Assembly (NCBI RefSeq): GCF_026151205.1
Contig: NC_087073.1
Location: 14,713,837 to 14,777,836, forward strand
Length of the DNA stretch: 64,000 bases
Direction of reading: 5' to 3'
Origin: Bolinopsis microptera
Taxonomy: Eukaryota > Ctenophora > Tentaculata > Lobata > Bolinopsidae
Part shown: positions 11,336 to 21,905 of the stretch, one piece after another
Layout: each line of letters opens with the position of its first letter
Numbering within the stretch: position 1 is the stretch's first letter
Notes under the pieces: model-generated
What the model was told of the DNA's origin: nothing
What the model saw: only the letters and a program-made list of their open reading frames with translations
Databases searched by the model: none
Made by a program: the position numbers and the translations under genes

Positions 11336-11339
11336 TTAA

Positions 11340-12090
11340 GATAAAATTCGATTCAGGATCAACAAAAATATATTCGACAATCAAGCTGTCTGATACATTT
11401 GTAACATATTAATTATTAAATAGTTTGTAAAGATTGAGCAGGATATAGTTATTAACGTACAAATTGATGATTGCCTTAAGCATCAATTTATGTTGACGAG
11501 TGTTCACTTAAAGTCGCTAAAAAAACCGTCTAGTGTTGGCTCTGAAATTTTGTGTGTTTTATGGCACCTTAATGACCTTAACAAAAAAAAAGAGGGGGAA
11601 TGTATATTGTATTAATGCCTGAATGCTGTGACTAATTGCTAGATTGAAGTGCAACAGTAGTTTCCACTAATGCAGGGTGAATTTCAGCTATGAAAGAATA
11701 AAGTTGTAGCTAGAAAATAGGTTTCCCATTGACTGTAAGTACTACCTCCATTAAAGAACCCCACTAAAGGACTCGGCTGCTATAAATTAAATTATAGAGC
11801 TGCTATAAACCCATTTGACACGGCTGACAGCTGTTTCTGTTCCCTTTGTACGTATTTTTTAAGTGAAGACACAGTTACTACAGCAGAGAAGTCTACTTTA
11901 ACTTCACAACCCCTCAGTTCAAAATATTAGTCATGCTATTAGCATATCATAATGCAATGGAAATATGTAAAGTATTGTGTTAATGTGGTTTAAGGAGAAA
12001 AATCAGGAGACGTCAATGGACCTAACACCCTTGTATTGTTCTTTCGGTGACAATTGCTCGATTAGTAGTCCATCTGGCTGGATGGGGAGC
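11340..12090. other. Gene-free stretch
   Basis: Nothing recognisable is seen between the fold-back element and the ShKT gene promoter. Confidence 0.4.
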
Positions 12091-12091
12091 A

Positions 12092-12103
12092 TATTATTTA
12101 AGG
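12092..12103 (+). promoter_or_regulatory. Possible TATA element of the ShKT gene
   Basis: An AT-rich TATTATTTAAGG lies about 70 bp upstream of the ATG at 12166. It is a weak match to a TATA box but well placed. Confidence 0.35.
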
Positions 12104-12165
12104 GCCGAGCTCGATCATGAGATATCATTACAGACCAACAGAAACGTTCAAGTATTGCAGACAAA

Positions 12166-12787
12166 ATGAAGATCCTATTCGTCCTATTCCTTGTCGGAGC
12201 TACTCTGGCTGAAGATCCTGTCTGCAAAGATAGTCATCCAGCCTGCCACGTTGAATGGTGCAAAGAAGGGGACTACATTGCTGAGGAGTACTGCCAGAAG
12301 ACATGTGGTGCATGCAGAGCTCGACCGGGATCCCGGCGCAGCCGGTCCCGGTCCCGGCCGGGATTTTGTTTTTAGCCGGGATTTTAGCCGGGATTTTTCC
12401 AAAATAAAGTCGGTTTAAGAGCGTATATTTGAGCCCAAATTTCACGAACCTGTGAACATTTTCCGAAAAGTTTTACTACAACAGTGCTCTACAGTGTTTC
12501 TTAATAGTTAGATCATTTCACTTTCTCGTCGCCAAAAGTTTATCGAAAATTCAACTTTCAAGTCTTATGTGAAATGTTTATGTTACATGATCAAAATTCT
12601 ATGAATTTTGATCAATGGTAGTTGGCAAATTTCAAGTCAAACAAAATTTACTAATGTTCAAAATTAATTATATGTTCAACTGTTCACTTCATGAGTAACA
12701 AATTACAAAATGTTAGAAGAAAGCTGAAGTCCGAACAAACTTAGAAATATTCAAGAGTCAGGGGCTCTCTATCTATCTCAGAGATAA

Positions 12788-12848
<61 letters not shown>

Positions 12849-14062
12849 AAGATAGAGAGAGATAGAGATTAGAGAGAGATAGAGTAGTTACTACTACTTA
12901 CTGTCAATTTTAACTTGACATACTTCAGTTTGTTCTGGAAGATTTTATTTAACATATAACACTGTTTCATTTTAACTGAGATTGAGAAATATTGGAAAAA
13001 TCCCGGTCCCGGTCCCGGTCCCGGCCGGGATGAAGCTAATCCCGGTCCCGGCCGGGTTTTCATTTCGATCCCGGTCCCGGTCCCGGTCCCGGCCGGGATG
13101 AAGGTCATCCCGGCCGGTCCCGGCCGGGACTAAATTTCGATCCCGGTCGACCACTGGGTGCATGTACTGTTGAAGTACTTCTACGATCTGCCGTCGAGGA
13201 TGACAAAGTTCCTGTCTGCAAAGATACTCATCCAGCCTGCCACGTTGAATGGTGCAAAGAAGGAGACTACATTGCTGAGGAGTACTGCCAGAAGACATGT
13301 GGTGCATGTACTGTTGAAGTACTTCTACGATCTGCCGTCGAGGATGACAAAGTTCCTGAGCCTGTCTGCAAAGATACTCATCCAGCCTGCCACTTTGAAT
13401 GGTGCAAAGAAGGAGACTACATTGCTGAGGAGTACTGCCAGAAGACATGTGGTGCATGTACTGTTGAAGTACTTCTACGATCTGCCGTCGAGGATGACAA
13501 AGTTCCTGAGCCTGTCTGCAAAGATACTCATCCAGCATGCCACGTTGAATGGTGCAAAGAAGGGGACTACATTGCTGAGGAGTACTGCCAGAAGACATGT
13601 GGTGCGTGTACTGTTGAAGTACTTCTACGATCTGCCGTCGAGGATGACAAAGTTCCTGAGCCTGTCTGCAAAGATACTCATCCAGCCTGCCACGTTGAAT
13701 GGTGCAAAGAAGGGGACTACATTGCTGAGGAGTACTGCCAGAAGACATGTGGTGCGTGTACTGTTGAAGTACTTCTACGATCTGCCATCGAGGATGACAA
13801 AGTTCCTGTCTGCAAAGATACTCATCCAGCCTGCCACGTTGAATGGTGCAAAGAAGGAGACTACATTGCTGAGGAGTACTGCCAGAAGACATGTGGTGCA
13901 TGTACTGTTGAAGTACTTCTACGATCTGCCATCGAGGATGACAAAGTTCCTGAGCCTGTCTGCAAAGATACTCATCCAGCCTGCCACGTTGAATGGTGCA
14001 AAGAAGGAGACTACATTGCTGAGGAGTACTGCCAGAAGACATGTGGTGCGTGTACTGTGTAA
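12166..14062 (+). CDS. Secreted multi-domain ShKT protein, interrupted by a transposon
   Basis: The ATG opens a signal peptide of about 15 residues and one complete ShKT domain (six Cys, with CKD, WC, YC and TCG-C landmarks). At 12314 the frame runs into an inserted element and stops at 12373-12375, giving a 69-residue product with an Arg/Ser-rich tail. Beyond the insertion the same frame resumes at 13157 and continues without a break through six more ShKT domains to a TAA at 14060-14062. The domains start near 13214, 13372, 13522, 13672, 13812 and 13967 and are joined by an 18-20 residue acidic linker that differs by a Glu-Pro pair. This second part has no ATG and so is hidden from start-codon searches. 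ShKT domains occur in cnidarian venom peptides, in metalloprotease tails and in non-toxic secreted proteins; which applies here cannot be told. The near identity of the units points to recent tandem growth or homogenisation. Confidence 0.85.
12315..13156. mobile_element. hAT-like non-autonomous element 2, inside the ShKT gene
   Basis: The right end reads CCCGGTCGACCACTG. The left end CAGAGCTCGACCGGG is a slightly decayed inverse of it. An exact 8 bp duplication GGTGCATG flanks the element (12307-12314 and 13157-13164). Both ends carry CCCGGTCC/GGCCGGGA units, and the middle contains a GAGA/GATA microsatellite (12783-12886). There is no transposase. The insertion splits the codon for the last Cys of the first ShKT domain. 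Confidence 0.9.
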
Positions 14063-14180
14063 ACAAATTTCATGTGTTTACCCTTAACAATTCGTAGAAT
14101 TGCAATTTATCATTAATTACCTTGCATTTATTTATCTGTCGTTTTATTTGACATCTTGAACAACAATAACAATCTGACAA

Positions 14181-14186
14181 AATAAA
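14181..14186 (+). terminator. AATAAA polyadenylation signal after the ShKT gene
   Basis: This AATAAA hexamer lies 119 bp after the TAA in an A/T-rich stretch and is suitably placed for the ShKT transcript. Confidence 0.5.
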
Positions 14187-14430
14187 AATCTGCATCACAC
14201 TTTTCCCTTACAACAAATACTGTTTCTACAAGGTCTACTTTTATGAACTCATTATATATCATCAATTTATATTAACAATAACATCGAATTAACGTTGGTT
14301 CAATTAAGCTAACATCAAATTGATAAATACTAGATATTTTAAAACACCAATTTTTAAATCAGTTCCTTCATAATTAATCGGAATTGTTATCAGTGTGCAG
14401 TTAAACCATATAAAATATGTTAAAATCGAC

Positions 14431-15857
14431 TTATATGTTAGCTTCATTGATTTTAAGGCTGCATTTGATTCCATATGAAGTTTATATGTCCGAGCATGAG
14501 ACACTATGGTCTTCCTGAGAAGTATGTCAGAATCTTTCAGGCATTTTTCAATGGAACCGTGAGTGCTATTAGGGTAAATGATGAAATGTCTAATTGGTTC
14601 TCTGTCATCTCAGGCACTTGCCAGACATCCAGGGTCCTCCCATATTTATCTAAGGTTAACCATGCACCATTCGAAAGAACATCCTTTGACATCAGGGTCA
14701 CTTATCCTAATTGCGACTCAAATACATTTAAGCCACTAGATAAAATCTACAGTGCGCATGAGAAAGATCTCTATGAAGAGAGTACTTCAGTCAGAGAAAG
14801 GGTCATTTGTCCTGCTAATCTTTACAACATCTAGAGGTATGGGACCACTCTGCACTGTGTTGGTAGGTCGTATCTCTGAGATGATAGCTGACCACAATAA
14901 AGAAGCTAAGAGTCTGGTCAAAAATCACATCAGAACACGATTCAGGTTTGATCTGCTACAAAGCACACTCATAGCACTCAGGGGAATCAGGGGAAGACAA
15001 AAAGCCAAGCACCTTGGACTGGATGACGTATCCTTCAATCTCATACCTCCGAAGACGAGCTATGAGGTCTCATAAGTTTGTTTACGTAAATTTTATAGAT
15101 AATTTATTGTAGCTTTTGTATTGTGTACAATTTAACGGACGAAATAATCCCAGGGGGGACTCCCGTCTCTCAACCCGCCACTTTGGCGGGTAGTTGATAC
15201 ACCTTTCACAAGCAAGAGCCACTTTGGTTTACTTGCTGTGAGGTGTCTCAGCTACATGGGTTAGGGGTCCCCCCTTTTTATTATCTGAGGTTAACACTTT
15301 AATAAGACAATTAGTCACTGGCTGTCTTGCAAAAGGAAAAAATCCACTGACCTTGCCTTAATGCATCGCTCACTACAGCTCTTATGCTGGGTTGAAGATC
15401 AATGCCAAAAAAGACACCATGTACGGTTGTCAGAAGACCCTACATCAAAGGGACAGTATTGAGCTGACAGATAAGGGGACCTGTTGAGGTCAGTAACTTT
15501 ATTTATCTGGCCTGGGTGCCAACATTAGTGGGAATGGTACCATCGACTGTAATGGGGGGGGGGGGGGGGGGGGGGATATCTGAGGGGGGCGCCAAATCGT
15601 TGTTTGAATGTGAGTAAAATTTAGCTTTATAACTGCCTGTGAATAGGTTACCATATTTTCTACTAGAGTGGAACCAATCGAGAGGGAGACACCGAAAAGG
15701 CTGGATGGCCTGTGGACTCGATAAAAGGTTGCTGCAAATTTTACGGGAGTTGACAACATCAGTCGAGATGCAATCAGGTATCATTGAACAGAGTGGAATG
15801 GTGAAAACCTGTTGTCATAAAGATGTGTGTGATGCAGGCCACTCTAACGAGATGTAG
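14431..15857 (+). pseudogene. LINE (non-LTR retrotransposon) reverse transcriptase relic
   Basis: The segment carries, in order, the RT block FIDFKAAFDSI (14440-14475), then after a frameshift the block HYGLPEKYVRIFQAFFNGTV (14502-14565) and IRVNDEMSNWFSVISGT. Further on come YSSYAGLKINAKK (near 15370-15415) and VSNFIYL, and finally a C-terminal tail with SRGRHRKGWMAC and VCDAGHSN (15670-15850). These blocks match the order of a LINE family common in marine invertebrates as I remember it. Frameshifts, stops, a poly-G run (15554-15578) and a 622 bp insertion (14661-15282) show that it is dead. The catalytic YADD block is missing. Confidence 0.8.
14661..15282 (+). mobile_element. 5'-truncated retroelement inserted into the LINE relic
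   Basis: The LINE sequence is interrupted between two copies of ATCTRAGGTTAAC (14648-14660 and 15283-15295, one mismatch), a 13 bp target duplication as made by target-primed retrotransposition. The insert carries the end of a protein (to 15075) with HEKDLYEE, a GMGPLCTVL block and a basic helix around LLQSTLIALRG. I recall this pattern from the C-terminal domain of other invertebrate retroelements. It is followed by a GC-rich 3' UTR with an inverted repeat (CCCGCC...GGCGGG) and an end in CCCCCTTTTTATT. A frameshift near 14810 breaks the frame. Confidence 0.65.
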
Positions 15858-17490
15858 CATGCATGTATTCAATATAAACTTTAAGATCGAATTAAATATT
15901 ATATCGAACGTGGAGTACTGAATGCAGTATTATTGGACAAGATCCTAATAACGTTGATGTACTGCGATAGAATATTGAATATTATCTGCTTAAACCACAG
16001 CCAAACATTTTTCAATTTTGAGACAAAACAAAATGTTTTTTTCGAGTCGAGCCCGCACGGCACGATCAACACTGTCACAACATGATTTAACATAACTATT
16101 AACATTGAAGAATATTCAAACAATAAACTGTAAATATTCAAACAATAAACTATTAAAATTTGACATCCACGAGGGACTCAGTTGGAATTTATAGCAAATG
16201 TGTGAAAGCTAATTCAAAATGGTTTGATAAATATCATATAAAATCAAATCAAGAATAATGACATAAAGATTATCACTTAGAAGAAAAGAGGAGTAAATCG
16301 GTCAAGTAGTGAATATTGGAAAGGAAAAGGACTTGCTTGCAATAATTTATTATTAAATCTAAAATAGCTAATAATTTAATAAATTATTAACAGGCCCCTT
16401 AACGTCGGCAATAATATACGCTTTATAAATTATATAAACAAATTGAAGTCTATTTTCCAATGTTGCTAAGTGTCTCTTTAGATCTGTTTTGGTCTTTCGT
16501 GGGAGTTCCCACATTTGTTGGTTGAGAATGCTCAACATAACATACATGATGCTTGACTGCTTTATTGACCCGGACAGGCACCGGGGGCAGACATCCCAAC
16601 ACCAGTGCGTTGGGACATAGTGTTGGTCTGCTTCAGGACGTGTTAGATCCTAGAGAAGCCGCCATCCCCTCTACTGCTTTAGCTCAGCGGCAGCATGAGC
16701 CCTGGTTTCCTGCCACATTGGTACCTCTGAAAGTACAGAAAAGTGGTGGATTTCGGGGTCCAGGATACTCCCTCTTTGTTCTTTATGGTGGTAATATTTC
16801 TCTGAGATGTTTGCAGAGTCTTTATTTCATGATCTTTCTAGTGGGATAAATCCTGGAGAGCATCATTTTGTCCCCAAAGAAATTCGACTCTCCTAATGAA
16901 TGCTTTTTGTGTGCTGCTTTTTGTTAACACTTCATCTAGATAGGAATGTGAGTCTGTCCCACCCAGCTCTTCTTTCAGTTGCAGGTAACTGGTGTCTTGC
17001 ACCTCCAGACACAATAGGCTTGCAATAAAAGAAATATAAAAATATGACAGTTCTGTTTTGGGTAATGACTTGAGGCTTGGTTTGATATAGATTTAGATCT
17101 CACAAGCAGAATAAGCAAGTTTGTGTGAAAAAACCCTTGCTGACCGGTTCGAGACTGGCTTTTGCCATGATATGATATGATCAATCCGCAAAGTAAACTC
17201 CTCCGATCCACTCAGCCGAAATCTAACATCTGTGGTTGAGAATTGAATGAGGGGGAAGCTGCACCCTACTATTTTTTATTGTAATGCATAACACTAAATG
17301 CTTTGGCGCGTCGTTGCGCAGCGGAAATTTTGCTTCAACGAAAATATTCAAACTTCGATAAACTATATTTATAAACTATAATCAAGCGGGTCCTTCTCGG
17401 AAAGGAAAAATGAAAACAAACACTATATGACTATTTTCAATTGATTTGCAATACGACTACAAAAATTTATTCAAGATTTAAGCAAAGGAT
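15858..17490. other. Gene-free stretch
   Basis: No gene is supported. Around 16550-16960 the base composition is less AT-rich, and short frames on the plus strand could be an old coding relic, but I recognise no domain and the frames are broken. Confidence 0.35.
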
Positions 17491-18198
17491 GTTTGTATCA
17501 CGTCGTGACCCCCACGGTCGTTTCACTACCCCTGTAGAGTTTCTACTAGGCAGTGCGCCATCGACAGTAAGACGCGCGCGCTGACCATTGAATGGTTTTT
17601 TAGCTCTTATTTCGGCCAGCACATTATTTTGGAAACAATCGAAAAGTTATAATACTTCCCATATAACAATTTTGTTGAAATTTGGTCAGCTTACGTAAAC
17701 ACTTATGTTCTACTGAACCTAATTTAGTTTGAGCAATTTCGATGGTCAGAATTTGAGTTATCAAAGAATTTATACCTATTTTTTCATTTTTAGACCTCTT
17801 AATCAAGACCAATCTCTCCCAACTAAATTAGGTTCGGTAGTTAAGTATGATTGGAAGGTTCTGACAAATTTTCAGCATGATTCATGTTCAGGAACCGAAG
17901 ATATGACAGAATAATATGACAAAAATCAACGAATTTCGTCAAATTACGCGACTTTTACAACTAATTTTGCTCCAAAAGCCGCGCACCATCAAATATGGCA
18001 CCAAGGCGAAGCTCACTGATCATTCCAAAAAAGTATAAAAAATTTGATACTGTGAAAATTCTCACAGTCTCTAGAAAACAATGGTACAAAAATTTTGAAA
18101 ATCCGAGCAAGTTTATTTTTATCGTGCACCCCCTATTTCTACGATACAGGGGGAGCCACGCACTCGTGCACGGCGAGTCATACAACGTATGACAAAAA
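17491..18198. mobile_element. Non-autonomous DNA element, family C, long copy
   Basis: The left end TTGTATCACGTCGTGACCCC and the right end GAGTCATACAACGTATGACAA match the two ends of the 103 bp element at 20461-20563. Here about 600 bp of unrelated AT-rich sequence lies between them, without a convincing frame. The flanks (AAAGGATG and AAAGGTGGATG) only hint at a target duplication. Confidence 0.6.
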
Positions 18199-18289
18199 GG
18201 TGGATGCGCGCCGCACATCAAATATAGATCAATAATTTTTCTTGCTACTTAACCACCACGATATACTTTGACTGTGTATTGTTAATGGA

Positions 18290-18970
18290 CTAGCCCGGCG
18301 CCTAACAACAATTACAAATAACAACAACAAAATTTCGAGCAGAAAGCGGCGCGCGCTACTTCGAAGAAATATTAGACAACTATTAACATTCGTCAATACT
18401 TTGGTAAATCGGTTATTGGCAAGTGCTACGAAGTAGCGCACGCCGGGCCAAACCATTAACAATGGTCAAGTAAATTCGGCGGAGCTGGAATTGCTCTATC
18501 CAGAGCCCTTGCAGTAGCGCTTGACGGATGTTACTCGTCTAAATTTCTTCGAAGTAGCGCGCGCCGCTTTCTTCTCGGCCCGAGCTACGAAGTAGCGCGC
18601 GCCGGGCCAGATCATTAACAATGGTCAAAGTAGCGCGAAAGCATATGGTTAGGTGAAGAGCTTGCTCTAACCAGAGCCCTCTCGCTTGCAGTAGCGCGTC
18701 ACGCAGTACGCGTAGACACATGCAACATGACTATGTGAAGTGAAGAGCTGGAATATGGAATACCATTCACCGAGTTGCGAAGGATCATTAACATCGTGAA
18801 TCAATTTTTAGGTGCGCCTTTTTCTATGCCATATTGCATATGCGCGGCTTCTTTTAATTTTCGAGCGCCGAACTTGGAACTTTTTCATTTTTGCGTACAT
18901 TGCTTTATACTATCCATGATCCAGAGCCCTCTCGCTTGCAGTACGCGCGGCGTAGACTCATGGCTTGTGA
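18290..18970. repeat. Cluster of GTAGCGCGCGCC-type repeats
   Basis: GC-rich words around AAGTAGCGCGCGCCGGGCC recur near 18350 (inverted), 18430, 18550, 18590, 18630 and 18690. CATTAACAATGGTCAA occurs twice (18452 and 18613), and AGAGCCCTCTCGCTTGCAGT occurs twice (18677 and 18921). The pattern looks like overlapping copies of a small transposon family. No frame is convincing. Confidence 0.5.
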
Positions 18971-19079
18971 ATTGCGTATATGTGAGAGAAACGAGCAATC
19001 GACTAGTAGTAGTATAACTATAGCATATAGTAAGTTAAGTAAAAATTTGTAGGTTTATAACCTACCCTAGGACGCGCGC

Positions 19080-19989
19080 TGAGTTGGACGTCGACGGTCC
19101 TGATATTTGAAACAAATATTTTACGAGTATCACCCGTTAAGTTTTAAAAAATTTGTTCCGTGGTCAAAACTAACACGTTTGACGTTGTATATCTGTATAC
19201 CTCGGCTAATGATTCGGCGGAATGACAGGCTGAGCGCCGTCCATTTACAGTGCGAACATGTGGTAGTGGTACTGGTAATGAAGCTGTTAATGTTAATGCA
19301 AGGTCAATAGTTACCTGGGGACCTCAGGCTATCATGTTCTTAAATAGAGATTAGGCGGAATGACAGACTGAGCGCGGCCCAGTAAGGTCAATAGTGGAAG
19401 ACTCAAAAAATTAGGAATCATGAGATACTATCATTAACAATTAATTATGATAGTATTAGTATCCCATATGCCATACCATGATCTGTGTTCATAATTTTGA
19501 TTATTCAAACTAACTTGGCAGACTTTTTGACCCGTATTCGTGCAAGATTTCAACACAATTAAAAATACCAGCTTTCCAATATTGTAAACGTAAAATGATG
19601 CATCATTTCAGCTTTAAATTAAACGAAGTTTATGCGATCGTCATAAATTTAGTTCTTTTTAGTTTAAGATCACCGATCGTTTCATCAATACTTATTTACC
19701 CCACTTTCTTGCGGTTTATAATCATCAAACTATGACTCGACCATATATCGTAAATCCTTAGGTGTTAGGATAATTAGCCACTCGAAAGTCTAATCGTTGG
19801 GAGGCAAAGCAATTTCCTGACACGTAACTAAAAATATTAGTTGGGCCATTCTTTAGATCGCTGTCATTTTTCAAAATACTTTCCACTTTCCTCTATTAGT
19901 CACGTCAATGAACCAGTTTGTGATTCGCCTGTACTTTTAATTTTGATTTGATTCGGCATACCGATAGGAAGGAACAATGAGTCATACGT
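19080..19989. other. Gene-free stretch
   Basis: Two diverged copies of GGCGGAATGACAG-CTGAGCGC (19213 and 19353) are visible. Nothing else is recognised. Confidence 0.35.
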
Positions 19990-20182
19990 GGTCGATCACA
20001 TATTACTGATTACGTTATCACTACCTTATCGGACCTTATTTGGACGGACATTACTTGAACGCTGGAGGCCCTAGCGTTCACCTTAATGTCCGTTCAAATA
20101 AAGTCCGTTCAATTAATGTCCGTCCAAGTTAAAGTCCGTTCAATTTTTTTATATAAAATTTTAACAATCTGAATTGTAAATA

Positions 20183-20368
20183 TCACATTATTGCATGATC
20201 ACTATCTTGAAGTTGATCTTCGGCTTCTTCTACCTCCACATTTTCTTTTACAACTGGTTGTCTGTCCAACTCGTAGTTGTACCAGGCAATGAATGATCCC
20301 AACTGCTCTACTAGAGAGATACTTGAATGCCTAAAGTACAGCTTAAACTTTATCTCTAGCCCCCCACT
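20183..20368 (-). pseudogene. Possible transposase C-terminal fragment in element B
   Basis: The minus strand reads an open stretch containing FKLYFRHSSISLVEQL and FIAWYNYELDRQPV, then an acidic tail and a TGA. The composition looks coding and the position inside element B suggests a transposase remnant, but I cannot name the superfamily. Confidence 0.35.
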
Positions 20369-20460
20369 CGGTAAAGGCGACCTTCAGTGGCTTATGTCAG
20401 CTACGATACATTCTACCATACCAACCATCTCGATAAAGTAGAAGACAAACCGGGATATCT

Positions 20461-20563
20461 TTGTATCACGTGGTGACCCCCACGGTCGCTTCACTGTAGC
20501 GTCTTCGACGCTACAGGGGGAGCCGCGCACTTCGTGCGCGGCGGGTCATACAACGTATGACAA
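20461..20563. mobile_element. 103 bp element, family C, with two perfect hairpins
   Basis: An exact 8 bp duplication GGATATCT (20453-20460 and 20564-20571) bounds 103 bp. The ends TTGTATCACG and CGTATGACAA are related inverses. The interior holds two perfect hairpins with TTC loops: a 10 bp stem at 20494-20516 and a 9 bp stem at 20522-20542. A longer relative is at 17491-18198. Confidence 0.8.
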
Positions 20564-21905
20564 GGATATCTCCCTGCACGAAAACCCATTTGATGAAGAT
20601 GATATGTGATATTAGTTATTACTATTGTATTAGATAATGATCATGTACACATATTTTAACATTTTTACTGATTAAAGACTGATTTTCTTGCTTACTGTAT
20701 GAAAAATGGATTTGAAAATCATTTGCAAAAATTAAAAAAACGTTAAAAAAAGATGAAAAAAATTCGGATTTTTGATGGTTTTGATTGCCTTCTAGCGTTC
20801 ATATTAATGTCCGTTCATAATTATGTCCGTTCAAGTAATGTCCGTCCAAATAAGGTCCGATAAGGTATCAGCCGAGGGAGGATCCAAATGATTACGCTAG
20901 TGTAAGTTTGACACAATAGCTATGTGTAAAACTGATTACGGAGGGGGGAGGGGGTTACAAATTTTCCAAAAAGTGATTACTTAATATGTGAACGACCCCA
21001 CACCACATGAGTGTAAAAATAGATCTCAGCCACATATTGATGTAGATTATCAAAGCTTCAATATTCTACAAATATTAATATTATCAATATGCTCGCAAAA
21101 CCTGGAACAATAATTACAGAAATATAAAACACATTACATGGCTTGTTTTTACGTTCGATAAATCTTGATCATTCTTTTATAAACTAAATTCGAAACTAAT
21201 TTTGTCACAAATTTGATGACATTTCATTGCAAACGTCCACAAATCCCAAGAAAGCAGTTTCAAATTGGACGAGGATTTACAGCCTTGCGATATCCCACAA
21301 GTTTTAAAACTATTTAATGAAGCTTTGCTCATGTGAGACGTACAAAAAACTAAGATAAACCCGTAAAAAACCCAACTCAACAATGAGAATCGAATTTTAT
21401 CTTTCGAATGCCTGGAGAAGGGACAAAGTTCAGCTATTGTACTTTGGTTTCACGAAACTATTTCCGACCATAGACATAACGAGTTGCAATGATGCGTCAA
21501 AATTAATTTGTTCCTTCTCTCCGTCATTAGTGATAAGAAATATTAATAATTTGAAAATTAAAAACTTATCAAAAATTTAAGAAGTCGACAAAAGTAATGA
21601 ATTTCACAATCAGTGGCAGTGATCAACAAATTACCTCCAAAATCAGTGTAATTGGAGGAAGCTACTTATCACAAAATTAGATTAAAAATTACAAGTCTGA
21701 GTTTTTACAAAACATTATCAAATCAAATTTTAAAATGGCCAGACAGATTAACGGCCTCCAATTTTGAGTTTAAGCTATTACTAATATAATGCAAAACTCT
21801 TCAATTTACAATCCTCATCTTCGGCAAAAAAATGTAATTTGTAGCCAAATCGAGTTACGAGAGTACAAAAATGATTATTTTGTTGTTATCACAATTTTGA
21901 AGAGG

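Larger units (their letters stand above)
20021..20867. mobile_element. DNA element B with TIR ACCTTATCGGACC
   Basis: The ends CCTTATCGGACCTTATTTGG and CCAAATAAGGTCCGATAAGG are perfect inverses and continue as degenerate GTCCGTTCAA-type repeats. TATCA lies on both sides and may be part of the target duplication. The element carries a decayed coding piece (20183-20368) and is itself interrupted at 20461-20563. Confidence 0.75.
19990..20999. mobile_element. MITE, family A, copy 2, split by another element
   Basis: Sequence 19990-20020 plus 20868-20999 together reproduces the family A element at 1574-1762 in reverse orientation, ending AATATGTGAACGACCCC. Its middle is interrupted by the element at 20021-20867, so the copy is older than that insertion. 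Confidence 0.75.

Noticed and set aside
12972-14066. Long minus frame (364 codons) and plus frame 13158-14087 (309 codons) over the ShKT array
   Set aside because: Both are shadow frames of the ShKT repeat units; the Cys-patterned frame that continues the signal-peptide exon is the real one.
16553-16849. 98-codon plus frame in a less AT-rich patch
   Set aside because: No recognisable domain; neighbouring frames are broken. Possibly an old relic but not supportable.
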